A DNA stretch of 64,000 bases from Levilactobacillus brevis ATCC 14869 = DSM 20054. Lineage in GTDB: Bacteria; Bacillota; Bacilli; Lactobacillales; Lactobacillaceae. The notes below the pieces were generated by a model. It was not told where the DNA came from. It ran no database searches and saw nothing but the letters and a program-made list of their open reading frames with translations. The stretch is taken from the NCBI RefSeq assembly GCF_001433855.1, contig NZ_AZCP01000002.1:1-64000 (forward strand), given 5' to 3'. Shown here in pieces: positions 38,252 to 46,424 of this stretch. Numbering within the stretch: the stretch's first letter is position 1; each line of letters starts with the position of its first letter. The translations under genes were made by a program, and so were the position numbers.

Positions 38252-38324
38252 TGTCCCCACCCGGGCTCGAACCGGGATCATTCGCTTAGGAGGCGAGTGC
38301 CCTATCCAGTTGTGCTATGGGGAC
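38252..38324 (-). tRNA. tRNA-Arg (anticodon CCU)
   Basis: Read on the minus strand, a complete cloverleaf is visible: acceptor stem GTCCCCA with TGGGGAC, a T-arm CCCGG-TTCGAGC-CCGGG, and an anticodon loop CTCCTAA giving CCU, which reads AGG. The discriminator base is A; CCA is not encoded. The first pair of the anticodon stem is a mismatch. Confidence 0.92.
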
Positions 38325-38373
38325 ATGATGACCCGTCATCAATTCTGACACGGATCATTTTAATTGTAAAGCG

Positions 38374-39699
38374 TTACTTCTGCGTATCACGATCCCGCCA
38401 CTTTTTACGCATCCCTTTATTTTTGGAATGTCGATTTTTATGCTTCTTCTTTTTCGTTGGCGTTGGTACAGGAGCGGCGTTGCCCCCCGTCCGTGACTGC
38501 CGCTGCTGTGGCTTGGCTACTGGCGTTTCTATTGGCGCTTGCGCCGTTGTCCGATTGGCCACCGGCGTTGCTACAGACGTTGTTTTTGCGGCCACCGGTC
38601 GTTCCGTACTCAAGGCGCGACCATTAAAATACAACGGCACTAGCTCATAATCGGTTTCTTTCAATAATTTTTTCAAATCCCGTAGATCGTGATCGTCACC
38701 TAAACTGATCACTTGCCCTGGTTCACCCATTCGTCCGGTTCGCCCGACACGATGAACATACTCGTTCACCTGCGTTGGTAAATCATAATTGATAACCGCT
38801 GGCAATTTAGGAATATCCAACCCCCGAGCTGCCACATCTGTTGTTAGCAACAAGCGAATCCGTCCTTGGCGAAAATCCTGGAGCGCCTTCTCACGTTGAA
38901 CCTGCCGCAAATCACTCGTCAGACTAGCTGCTGAGACGTGTTCATGGTAGAACTTCGTCGCGGTATGCCGCAAAGTGCTAGCTTGTTTGAAGAAGACCAA
39001 TGCCCGAAAGTTAGGTAATGCCAACAATCGTTTCAGCATTTGATCACGCTTACCCATGCCCACTTGCAGCAAGCCATGACGGACAACGCCCTGCGTTTGG
39101 TCCTGCTCCCGAACGTCAATTCGTTCGACGGTTTGCCCAAACCATTGGTCAAGTTCGTGCAAAATCGGCGTATCCGTTGCCGAGAAGAAGCCTAATTGGA
39201 CATCTGCTGGCGCGGCCTGCGCAATCGAACGCACCGTATCCAACGTTTCACCGGTTAACAAGTCATCAGCCTCATCCACGATCAATAAGGATACCAAGTG
39301 TAGTTTAAGCTTGCGATCTGTCACCAAGTTCAAAACACGACCTGGCGTCCCCACGATGACTTCCGGCCGTTTTTTCAGGCGTTCCGTTTGTCGTTTGACA
39401 TTGGCCCCACCAGTTAAGGCCAAGACTTGTAGATCCAATAATTTCGCCCAGTCTCGCATCACACGGCTCGTCTGAATCGCCAATTCCTGTGATGGTTCAA
39501 GCACAATCAATTGTGTCCCATCGCCTGGCAGTAAATTAGCCAAGGCTGGTAACGTAAAGGCCACCGTCTTACCAGAACCCGTGGGGGCTAAGCCCAAGAC
39601 ATTGTGGTCACTGACTAACGGCTCGTATACGGCCGTTTGAATGGCTGTAGGTTCCCGGTAGCCCAGTGTTTTAAAATGGGTCTCAAATTGTTTTAACAT
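38374..39699 (-). CDS. DEAD-box RNA helicase (CshB-like)
   Basis: A 441-residue ATP-dependent RNA helicase. Q motif YREPTAIQTAVYEPL, motif I APTGSGKTVAF, motif II VDEADDLL, motif III FFSATD, motif V TTDVAARGLD and motif VI HRVGRTGRMGEPG are all present. After residue about 370 comes a low-complexity basic tail rich in Thr, Pro and Lys (KKKKHKNRHSKNKG), typical of RNA-binding extensions. It probably acts in ribosome assembly, mRNA turnover or cold adaptation. Closest by architecture to Bacillus CshB/YqfR. Confidence 0.92.
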   Translation of the reverse strand: MLKQFETHFKTLGYREPTAIQTAVYEPLVSDHNVLGLAPTGSGKTVAFTLPALANLLPGDGTQLIVLEPSQELAIQTSRVMRDWAKLLDLQVLALTGGANVKRQTERLKKRPEVIVGTPGRVLNLVTDRKLKLHLVSLLIVDEADDLLTGETLDTVRSIAQAAPADVQLGFFSATDTPILHELDQWFGQTVERIDVREQDQTQGVVRHGLLQVGMGKRDQMLKRLLALPNFRALVFFKQASTLRHTATKFYHEHVSAASLTSDLRQVQREKALQDFRQGRIRLLLTTDVAARGLDIPKLPAVINYDLPTQVNEYVHRVGRTGRMGEPGQVISLGDDHDLRDLKKLLKETDYELVPLYFNGRALSTERPVAAKTTSVATPVANRTTAQAPIETPVAKPQQRQSRTGGNAAPVPTPTKKKKHKNRHSKNKGMRKKWRDRDTQK

Positions 39700-39711
39700 T
39701 AAAAATCCTTC

Positions 39712-40716
39712 CTAATCGTTATCATCAGCTGGAAAGCGTAAATTAGCACTTACACGCAATTGATAAAGCACCCGGTTGGCCGTTAAGCTCCATGCCATCC
39801 ATCGGTGGTAATCGGCTTGATTTTGCGCATCATCAGGTGCAGTCAATACGCGCGCAAAGTCAACAACTTCTGGTAACATTGGATTAGCCAAATCCGGCTG
39901 ACTTAAATTTTGTACGGTCCCCGTCTCGTCGTACTGTTCTACATGAGTTAATTCTCCGGCACTATCCAATGCGATCGTTTCCTTTAGGCCGTAAATTTCG
40001 GAAATCGCATAGGAGTTACTGGTTTTTCCAAAGGAAACGGAAACGTCAAAATCTCCATATCGTAAGACTGCTAAGCCCTTCCCATCGGCTCCAGTAGCAA
40101 TTAATGTCGGATAATAAGCCACATCTACCGGCTCACCAAACAGTGCAATTGCCAGGTAAATCGGATAAACGCCTAAGTCCTGCAATGCACCGCCAGAAAA
40201 CTCTGGTGTAAAGACATTCGGTGTCCCACCGGCTAAAACATCATCATACCGTGAAGAATACTTCATGTAAGTCAAAGCCGCACCTTGAACCGTTGTCAAA
40301 CCAGCAAGTGCCTTTTCAATCGCATGAAAGTTCGGCGTGTGTACGTGACGCGCGGCCTCAAAAAATTTGACTTGCGGGTGTTGAGCTAAAGCCGCCTGTA
40401 CCGCGATCATTTCTTGTCGGTTACTAAAAGCCGGCTTCTCAACAATTACCGAAATATCGTGGGCGATTGCTTGCATAGCTTGTTCAAAGTGAACACTGTT
40501 TGGCGATGCTAGATAGACGACATCCAAATCAGCTTGTTGCAACATGTCGCGATAGTCTGTGTAACTAGCTTGTGCGTGATTTTTAGCGGCGAATGCCGTT
40601 GCCGTATCTTCATGCCGAGAATAAACAGCGGCTAGTTCATAACGTTTACTCAACGCTAACGCCTCAACCAATTGCTGTGTAATCCAATTCGTCCCAACTG
40701 TTCCGATGCGAATCAT
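39712..40716 (-). CDS. Gfo/Idh/MocA family oxidoreductase
   Basis: A 334-residue NAD(P)-dependent dehydrogenase. The start at 40716 follows GGAGGG. The Rossmann motif is IGTVGTNWITQQLVEA, and VYLASPNSVHFEQAMQAI and VIVEKPAF (catalytic Lys in EKP) are characteristic. The C-terminal domain holds GGALQDLGVYPIYLAI. Substrate is likely a sugar or polyol, not determinable here. It ends 13 bases before the helicase gene and shares its transcript. Confidence 0.9.
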   Translation of the reverse strand: MIRIGTVGTNWITQQLVEALALSKRYELAAVYSRHEDTATAFAAKNHAQASYTDYRDMLQQADLDVVYLASPNSVHFEQAMQAIAHDISVIVEKPAFSNRQEMIAVQAALAQHPQVKFFEAARHVHTPNFHAIEKALAGLTTVQGAALTYMKYSSRYDDVLAGGTPNVFTPEFSGGALQDLGVYPIYLAIALFGEPVDVAYYPTLIATGADGKGLAVLRYGDFDVSVSFGKTSNSYAISEIYGLKETIALDSAGELTHVEQYDETGTVQNLSQPDLANPMLPEVVDFARVLTAPDDAQNQADYHRWMAWSLTANRVLYQLRVSANLRFPADDND

Positions 40717-40858
40717 ACAAATCCCTCCAGTATTTATGACTATTCCTATTTTAACAGTCACCGCGGCTAGGCGATAGCATTAGAATTAAATTTCCCAAAA
40801 TCAAGGGGAATTGTTGGAGCATTCTCCCCCAAAAATGTTATATTTAAGGAGTACTTAA

Positions 40859-40882
40859 ATGCAAGGGAGGGATTACCGGTGA
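40859..40882 (+). CDS. Seven-codon leader peptide candidate
   Basis: ATG at 40859, preceded by AAGGAG with seven-base spacing, encodes MQGRDYR. Its TGA overlaps the GTG start of the next gene (GTGA). The ribosome site for the larger gene (GGGAGG) lies inside this frame. Translational coupling is the most likely use; expression is unproven. Confidence 0.4.
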   Translation: MQGRDYR

Positions 40883-41241
40883 AAGGGCGCGAAATCGCAT
40901 TATTTGGTGTTTCACTGGTGGCCGGACTAACAGGTGGCTTCTCATTACGTAAAAAGAAACAAGAGCAGCCTAGCGAATCGCCATTGTTTTACGTGGGATC
41001 ATGGCAATTTGTTGACCCCCACAACCAACGACGACACCGGTTAGAAATTAGTCCTAATCTTGACGTGCAAATCGATGACCACCAGTTGCAAGTCCGTGTA
41101 CAAGATCTCAACGAACAGCACCTGACTTTTCAGGATAAATTTGGCTATCATCTAACGGTTCACGCCAATGAACAGCAACCAATTTCGTTTTTTGATGAAG
41201 CCGATGACTGTACTTATCAAATCAAGCCCCTTAATGATTGA
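40879..41241 (+). CDS. DUF4828-like protein
   Basis: A 120-residue protein of unknown function with one N-terminal hydrophobic segment (IALFGVSLVAGLTGGFSL) followed by basic residues, so it may be membrane anchored. The rest is beta-rich (FYVGSWQFVDPHN, HRLEISPNLDVQIDDHQL, LTFQDKFGYHLTVHA) and resembles the lactobacillar DUF4828 group. GTG start with GGGAGG upstream; an extended -10 (TGTTATATT) lies about 40 bases before. Confidence 0.68.
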   Translation: MKGREIALFGVSLVAGLTGGFSLRKKKQEQPSESPLFYVGSWQFVDPHNQRRHRLEISPNLDVQIDDHQLQVRVQDLNEQHLTFQDKFGYHLTVHANEQQPISFFDEADDCTYQIKPLND

Positions 41242-41272
41242 ATCATCACGGTCAACTAAAGGGAACCTAATT

Positions 41273-41316
41273 AAAAGAGCTGACCGATGATCTAATCGTT
41301 GGTCAGCTCTCTTTTA
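41273..41316. terminator. Bidirectional terminator
   Basis: AAAAGAGCTGACC (41273-41285) with GGTCAGCTCTCTTTT (41301-41315). It overlaps the stop codon of the convergent GH25-like gene. Confidence 0.87.
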
Positions 41317-42075
41317 GTGAATAAAATTTTGCCAAGTGCGTCGATCACCATTAAAGACCGCCCGTTCAACGACATGACTTTGCGCGTTTTGTGTCATTGT
41401 TCCATTCGCATCATACTCGATAAACTTCACTTGTGCCCCTTGGCCCGTTAACCGGCCGTCAGCCACCCAGTAGTGCAATGCTGGTAAAACGGGATGGACA
41501 AACTGATCCAGCACCTGATGCGTCGCCAAGATGATGACCCCTTGCGAATAGTGCTGAGTTAATTTTTGGACGAGCATTTTAAGCTTCTGCCCTTGCGTGG
41601 CCATCTGGTGATTATCGTTATTGTATTTGCCGTAATAAGCAACGGCGACCATAATGGGCAGAGTTCCTGAGTCTTCCTTCACAGTCGCTCGAAAATGGCG
41701 ATACTGTTGTTCAGCCGAACTGGTAAAACTAAAGGTGTGCACGACCCCCACGGCAATGTCTGCTCCTTGAGACCGCGAAAAGTTATCGCCATAGGCATCA
41801 TCCGTGTAAGTGGCACCTGACGTAGCCTGCAAGTAAACAAACTTTTCACGATTGGCTAACTGCTGAAAGTCCAAGTACCCACTGTCTTGGTTAATCATCA
41901 CACCCTGAATAGGATAATTCGAGAGCTGCCGCCGTTGATAAGCTTGCCACTGCCACCAGCCTAGGCCACCGACAATTACACAGATCAGAAATAGACCCAC
42001 GACCCACCAAAAGTGACGTCGTTGTCGCTGATAGGTATTGTCATAGATTGGTTGATAATCCCGTCGTTTCGCCAT
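41314..42075 (-). CDS. Membrane-anchored GH25-like protein lacking the catalytic acid motif
   Basis: A 253-residue protein: basic N-terminus, one membrane helix (about 22-42), then an extracellular domain with the outline of a GH25 muramidase (QGVMINQDSGYLDFQQL, KFVYLQATSGATYTDDAYGDNF, VGVVHTFSFTSSAEQQ, LPIMVAVAYYG, a terminal WVADGRL). In active GH25 enzymes the first motif carries Asp (GIDVS) and the LPxxLD-x-E segment carries the catalytic pair. Here these read VMINQD and LPIMVAVAYYG, so the acid residues are missing. It may bind peptidoglycan without cleaving it, or act on something else. Alignment is by eye. Confidence 0.68.
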   Translation of the reverse strand: MAKRRDYQPIYDNTYQRQRRHFWWVVGLFLICVIVGGLGWWQWQAYQRRQLSNYPIQGVMINQDSGYLDFQQLANREKFVYLQATSGATYTDDAYGDNFSRSQGADIAVGVVHTFSFTSSAEQQYRHFRATVKEDSGTLPIMVAVAYYGKYNNDNHQMATQGQKLKMLVQKLTQHYSQGVIILATHQVLDQFVHPVLPALHYWVADGRLTGQGAQVKFIEYDANGTMTQNAQSHVVERAVFNGDRRTWQNFIH

Positions 42076-42130
42076 TCCGCCCCAGTTCTCCTTTTAGCCC
42101 AATAAAGTTGTTACTTATTATACCATGGCT

Positions 42131-42991
42131 TTAAGAATCATGACGGGTCTGTTCAATCACATCGTGGACCTTAGTCATCACGTTCCCGGTTCGTGAAGAA
42201 ACGCGCAAAACAGTCATCATAAAAAGCGTGTCCAAGATCGCCAATTGTGAAATCAGGGAATACATCCCCTCTGAACGATAATTAACTTCGTCCGTCAACG
42301 ATAAAAAGGTTACATCGGCAGCCTGTGCCAACGGTGAACCACTGTAGCTCGTTATTGCAATAATTGAAACGTCGTTGCGTTGCAGTTCCTCCACCACTTG
42401 TAGGGTCTCCGAGTTACGTCCCGAATGGGAAATCACCACCGCACAGTCCTGATCGCTTAACCGCGCTGCCTGCATTAATTGAATATCAAAATCGGGATAG
42501 TAAGTCACCGATAAAGCAGTGCGTAAAAACTTATGATAGCCATCAAGGGCTGCAATTGAAGAGCCCCCCAGCCCGAAGAAGGTCACCTTCTCCGCATTAA
42601 TGAGCTTCAAAACTGCACGAGCTAAGTCCTTCTCGCTCAATGCCTCATTTGTTGCCTCTAACGAGCTAATGGTGTAATGGAAAGTTTTATTGGCAATGGT
42701 TGCCAATGAATCACCCTCAGCTAGCTCTGGGAAAGAACTTTGGTGCTCGCCACCATCTTCAATTGCTAAGTGCGCCAACGCCATAGTGAATTCCCGATAA
42801 TTGGCATAATCCATTCGTTTCACAAAGCGTGAAATGGTCGCCGTTGATACCCCGGTTGCACTAGCTAGTTCCTTAATTGTCATCTCGCTGACGACTGCGG
42901 GCGTGTTTAAGGCCATCTGGGCAACCTTTTTTTCCGTTCGTGACAGTTGGTCATATGTTCCCCGAATCTTTCCAATTGTTGAGCGGGTCAC
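42131..42991 (-). CDS. MurR/RpiR family transcriptional regulator of gluconate genes
   Basis: A 286-residue regulator. The GTG at 42991 has AGAGG with eight-base spacing; an in-frame TTG further up overlaps that site. N-terminal HTH_6 domain: TEKKVAQM, MTIKELASATGVSTATISRFVKRM. C-terminal SIS sugar-phosphate domain: TFFGLGGSSIAALDGYHKF, CAVVISHSGRNSETLQVV and VSIIAITSYSGSPLA. It is divergent from gntK with about 220 bases between, so it probably senses 6-phosphogluconate or a related ester. Confidence 0.9.
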   Translation of the reverse strand: MTRSTIGKIRGTYDQLSRTEKKVAQMALNTPAVVSEMTIKELASATGVSTATISRFVKRMDYANYREFTMALAHLAIEDGGEHQSSFPELAEGDSLATIANKTFHYTISSLEATNEALSEKDLARAVLKLINAEKVTFFGLGGSSIAALDGYHKFLRTALSVTYYPDFDIQLMQAARLSDQDCAVVISHSGRNSETLQVVEELQRNDVSIIAITSYSGSPLAQAADVTFLSLTDEVNYRSEGMYSLISQLAILDTLFMMTVLRVSSRTGNVMTKVHDVIEQTRHDS

Positions 42992-43036
42992 ATGCCCCAC
43001 CTCTCTTTCCAATAAATGAAGCGTACAAACACATTT

Positions 43037-43053
43037 TTGTAAACATTTTACAA
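43037..43053. promoter_or_regulatory. Inverted repeat between the RpiR gene and gntK
   Basis: TTGTAAA-CAT-TTTACAA, a perfect 17-base inverted repeat about 46 bases upstream of the regulator start and just upstream of the gntK -35 box. It is the best candidate for the regulator's own operator. Confidence 0.55.
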
Positions 43054-43061
43054 CAAAAGCC

Positions 43062-43090
43062 TTGAAAAGTGAAACTTTTTTACATATAAT
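43062..43090 (+). promoter_or_regulatory. gntK promoter
   Basis: TTGAAA (43062-43067), 17 bases, TATAAT (43085-43090). The spacer contains AAAAGT-GAA-ACTTTT (43065-43079). A cre-like sequence, TTAAAGCGCTTCAT (10 of 14 consensus positions), follows at 43117-43130, a roadblock position for CcpA. Confidence 0.7.
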
Positions 43091-43147
43091 AGCGATGTTG
43101 TCAAAATCGCGCGTTTTTAAAGCGCTTCATTCATTATGTTGAATTCA

Positions 43148-43178
43148 CCCGTTCGATCACCAACGATCGAGCGGGTTT
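43148..43178 (+). terminator. Terminator-like hairpin in the gntK leader
   Basis: CCCGTTCGATC (43148-43158) pairs with GATCGAGCGGG (43165-43175), then TTTAC. It lies between the promoter and the gene, so it would attenuate or shape the mRNA leader. The T tract is short, so termination may be weak. Confidence 0.5.
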
Positions 43179-43210
43179 ACAAACTCTAGCGACACGAAAG
43201 GAAGAGCACT

Positions 43211-44758
43211 ATGGACTACATGATTGGGGTCGATATTGGAACCACCAGTGTCAAGACTGTCTTATATGACACCGATGGCAAGATGCAGGGGTATTCAAAT
43301 AACCTATACCCCCTCTACCAAGATGAACCAGATATGGCCGAAGAAGATCCAGAAGAAATTTTCTCCGCGATCATTGATGGATTAACCACTGTTTTACGCA
43401 AGGCAGACTTGAAGAATGGCACCCTTCACGGTGTTTCATTCTCCGCAGCCATGCACAGCTTAATCTTGTTAGACGAAGATCACCAACCCCTAACGCGAGC
43501 AATTACTTGGGCCGATAATCGTGCCGTTAAGTATGCCGATGAACTCCGGGAAAATGGTGTGGGTAAGCAACTTTACGAAAAGACGGGAACGCCAATTCAC
43601 CCAATGACACCACTCAGCAAGCTAATTTGGTTGCGCAATGACCAACCCGACCTGTTCAAACAAGCTCGTTGGTTCGTCGGCATCAAAGAATACGTTATTT
43701 ATAAATTATTCGGCGTTTTACAGGAAGATTATTCCATTGCTAACGCCACCGGTTTATTTAACATCTTCAACATGGATTGGGACGACCAAGCCCTTGAAGT
43801 TGCCGGAATTACCCGTGACCAACTGCCTAAGCTGGTTGACACGACTGATCAAATTACCGGTATGAAGGCTGATTACGCTGGCGTGATTGGCATGGACCCA
43901 CAAACACCATTTATCATGGGCGCATCTGATGGTCCATTGGCTAACCTGGGCGTCAACGCGATCAAGCCAGGTGTGGTTGCGGTTACCATTGGAACATCTG
44001 GTGCCGTTCGGGTTGTCACCGATAAGCCTAAGATTGATCCTAAGGGTCGGGTCTTCTGTTACTACCTGTCCAAAGATCATTGGGTTGTCGGCGGTCCCGT
44101 TAACAACGGGGGGATCGTCTTCCGTTGGGTTCGTGACCAACTCTTTGCCCCAGAAAAGATCACCGCTGAACAGATGCAAGTGGATTCTTACGACCTCTTG
44201 ACTGAAATCGCTGCTAAGGTTCCAGCCGGTTCCGATGGTTTAATCTTCCACCCATTCTTAGGTGGTGAACGGGCCCCTATCTGGGATGCTAACGCTCGGG
44301 GGTCTTTCTTCGGCTTAACGCGGACCCATTCACGAGCTCACATGGTCCGCGCAGCTCTAGAAGGTATCGTCTACAACCTCTACACCGTTATGTTGGCGTT
44401 GGAAGAAGTTGTTGGCAAACCTTCCAGTATTCAAGCAACTGGTGGCTTTGCGCGTTCAGAACTTTGGCGTCAAATGCTCGCTGATATTTTCGAACAAGAT
44501 GTCACCATTCCAGAAAGTCCTGAAGGAACTGCCTTGGGTGCCGCTACTTTAGGGATGTACGCTTTAGGGATGATTGATGACTTGTCTGCCGTCAAGAACT
44601 TTATCGGGGTTGCTAACGTGCACCATCCAAATCCAGAAACTTATGACGCTTACCGGGCACTTGTCCCAATTTATATTCGTCTAAGTCGTCAATTACAATC
44701 AGAATATAAGAACATCGCCGAATACCAACGGACGCACGTTCACCATATTAACAAGTAA
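43211..44758 (+). CDS. gntK: Gluconokinase (FGGY family)
   Basis: A 515-residue carbohydrate kinase phosphorylating gluconate to 6-phosphogluconate for the phosphoketolase pathway. Motifs: IGVDIGTTSVKTVLYD (ATP loop), FSAAMHSLILLD, ITWADNR, GASDGPLANLGVNA and, in the second domain, GTSGAVR and ATGGFARSELWRQMLADIF. Length and these motifs match Bacillus GntK and lactobacillar relatives. AAGGAAGAG precedes the ATG. Context with GntP and an RpiR regulator supports gluconate as substrate. Confidence 0.93.
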   Translation: MDYMIGVDIGTTSVKTVLYDTDGKMQGYSNNLYPLYQDEPDMAEEDPEEIFSAIIDGLTTVLRKADLKNGTLHGVSFSAAMHSLILLDEDHQPLTRAITWADNRAVKYADELRENGVGKQLYEKTGTPIHPMTPLSKLIWLRNDQPDLFKQARWFVGIKEYVIYKLFGVLQEDYSIANATGLFNIFNMDWDDQALEVAGITRDQLPKLVDTTDQITGMKADYAGVIGMDPQTPFIMGASDGPLANLGVNAIKPGVVAVTIGTSGAVRVVTDKPKIDPKGRVFCYYLSKDHWVVGGPVNNGGIVFRWVRDQLFAPEKITAEQMQVDSYDLLTEIAAKVPAGSDGLIFHPFLGGERAPIWDANARGSFFGLTRTHSRAHMVRAALEGIVYNLYTVMLALEEVVGKPSSIQATGGFARSELWRQMLADIFEQDVTIPESPEGTALGAATLGMYALGMIDDLSAVKNFIGVANVHHPNPETYDAYRALVPIYIRLSRQLQSEYKNIAEYQRTHVHHINK

Positions 44759-44822
44759 AACGACTTCGTTTGGTTGTTTCAGAAAACTAAACGAATAAAT
44801 TAAACTTTTTTGAAACAAATTG

Positions 44823-44851
44823 TGTACAAACCAAAAACTTTCAAGTACAAT
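44823..44851 (+). promoter_or_regulatory. gntP promoter (copy 2)
   Basis: TGTACA (44823-44828), 17 bases, TACAAT (44846-44851). Preceded by TTTGAAACAA. It indicates transcription independent of gntK. Confidence 0.45.
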
Positions 44852-44871
44852 ATGTGTACTTCTTATTGGAG

Positions 44872-44895
44872 AGCCAACGTTCTCACGTTGGCTTT
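44872..44895 (+). terminator. Terminator-like hairpin in the gntP leader
   Basis: AGCCAACG (44872-44879) with CGTTGGCT (44886-44893), followed by TTTTC. It ends gntK transcripts or attenuates gntP from its own promoter. Confidence 0.6.
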
Positions 44896-44928
44896 TCAAA
44901 ATTCATCATATGAAAGGGCTTACTTCTT

Positions 44929-46287
44929 ATGGAACTTATTGCTTTATTAATTGGGGTCATCTTCCTCTTGGTCCTCATTATTCGATTCAAAATCAATACC
45001 TTTGTCTCCCTGATTTTAACATCTGTCTTAACGGCGATGCTATTGGGGATGAACCTCACTAAGATTGCGGCTACGATCGAAGCCGGAATTGGGAGTCAAC
45101 TTGGCGAGCTGTCCCTAGTCTTTGGTTTCGGGGCTATGTTAGGTCGGTTAGTCGCCGACGCCGGCGGGGCCTATGTCATTGCCACAACGTTAATTGACAA
45201 GTTCGGGAAAAAGCGGCTCCAATTAGCTATTATGCTTGCTTCCTTTATTCTGGGGATCGCGCTATTCTTCGAAGTTGGGATGGTTCTGTTAATCCCCATC
45301 GTCTTCGCCATTGCAGTTGAAGCTGAAGTCCCAATTCTGTACCTTGGAATCTCTATGGCAGCAGCATTGTCCGTTACTCATGGGTTCTTACCCCCTCACC
45401 CGGCACCTGTTGCCATCGCCCAAGTTCTGGGCGCCAATGACGGTAAAGTTTTACTGTTCGGGTTAGTGGTTGCAATTCCATCAGCTATTGTGGCTGGACC
45501 GCTTTTTACCAAGATGGCCCAGAAGTTTGCGCCCAGCGCCTTTCAACAAAAAGGTAACTTATCTTCTCTAGGAACAATTAAGACGTTTAAGCCTTCTGAG
45601 GCCCCTAGCTTTGGCCTTTCCGTTTTAACGTCACTCTTCCCCGTTATCTTAATGGCCATTACGACCATTTACAAAATGACGGTCGATGGTGGCGCCACAC
45701 CAACTAAGAATGCCACGATGTTAGATCAAATCGTAGCCTTGATCGGTGACCCGGCCATTGCTATGTTAATTTCCCTGTTAGTTGCCATGTTCACGATGGG
45801 TTGGGGCCGGAAACGTAAAACCTCTGCTATCATGGAAACGCTGGAAAATGCCGTCAAATCCATTGCCATGCTTCTCTTAGTTATTGGTGGTGGAGGTGCC
45901 TTCAAGCAAGTCTTAATTGACGGTGGTGTTGGTAAAGAAGTTGCTAAGCTCTTTATCAACTCCAACATGTCCCCCCTCATCTTGGGTTGGTTAGTTGCTG
46001 TTGTTCTACGGGTTGCCTTGGGTTCTGCCACGGTATCTGCATTAACCGCTGCCGGGATTGTCGCACCATTGATGGCTCAATCCGGTGTTGATCCAGCGTT
46101 AATGGTTCTGGCTATCGGTGCTGGTTCCCTAGCAGCCTCTCACGTCAACGATGCTGGATTCTGGATGTTCCGCGAATACTTCGATTTAACGGTTAAACAA
46201 ACTCTAAGTATTTGGACCGTCTTGGAAACCATTATTTCGGTAGTCGGTCTGTTGATCGTCTTATTATTAAATGTTGCTTTCCACTAA
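44929..46287 (+). CDS. gntP: Gluconate permease, GntP family (copy 2, next to gntK)
   Basis: A 452-residue proton-coupled sugar-acid permease. It shares with copy 1 (35949) the motifs GFGAMLGRLVADAGGAYVIA, FLPPHPAPVAIAQVLGAN, ALGSATVSALTAAGIV-type and AASHVNDAGFWMFREYFDLTVKQ. One visible difference is PPHPAP in place of PPQPSP at the substrate region, which may change specificity. AAAGGGC precedes the start. It lies 170 bases after gntK with a terminator-like hairpin between. Confidence 0.92.
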   Translation: MELIALLIGVIFLLVLIIRFKINTFVSLILTSVLTAMLLGMNLTKIAATIEAGIGSQLGELSLVFGFGAMLGRLVADAGGAYVIATTLIDKFGKKRLQLAIMLASFILGIALFFEVGMVLLIPIVFAIAVEAEVPILYLGISMAAALSVTHGFLPPHPAPVAIAQVLGANDGKVLLFGLVVAIPSAIVAGPLFTKMAQKFAPSAFQQKGNLSSLGTIKTFKPSEAPSFGLSVLTSLFPVILMAITTIYKMTVDGGATPTKNATMLDQIVALIGDPAIAMLISLLVAMFTMGWGRKRKTSAIMETLENAVKSIAMLLLVIGGGGAFKQVLIDGGVGKEVAKLFINSNMSPLILGWLVAVVLRVALGSATVSALTAAGIVAPLMAQSGVDPALMVLAIGAGSLAASHVNDAGFWMFREYFDLTVKQTLSIWTVLETIISVVGLLIVLLLNVAFH

Positions 46288-46299
46288 GCTACAAAGATC

Positions 46300-46332
46300 A
46301 GGTTGTTCGCCATAACGCGGACAACCTTTTTT
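46300..46332 (+). terminator. gntP terminator
   Basis: AGGTTGTTCG (46300-46309) with CGGACAACCT (46318-46327), followed by TTTTTT. Confidence 0.85.
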
Positions 46333-46424
46333 CTTGGAAAAAACTCTCTACGTCACCGTTCATTCGTAATTTTCCGTGCTATAATAATTAAATTAGTCTT
46401 TACATGTAGAGAGGAGCCAAGCTT

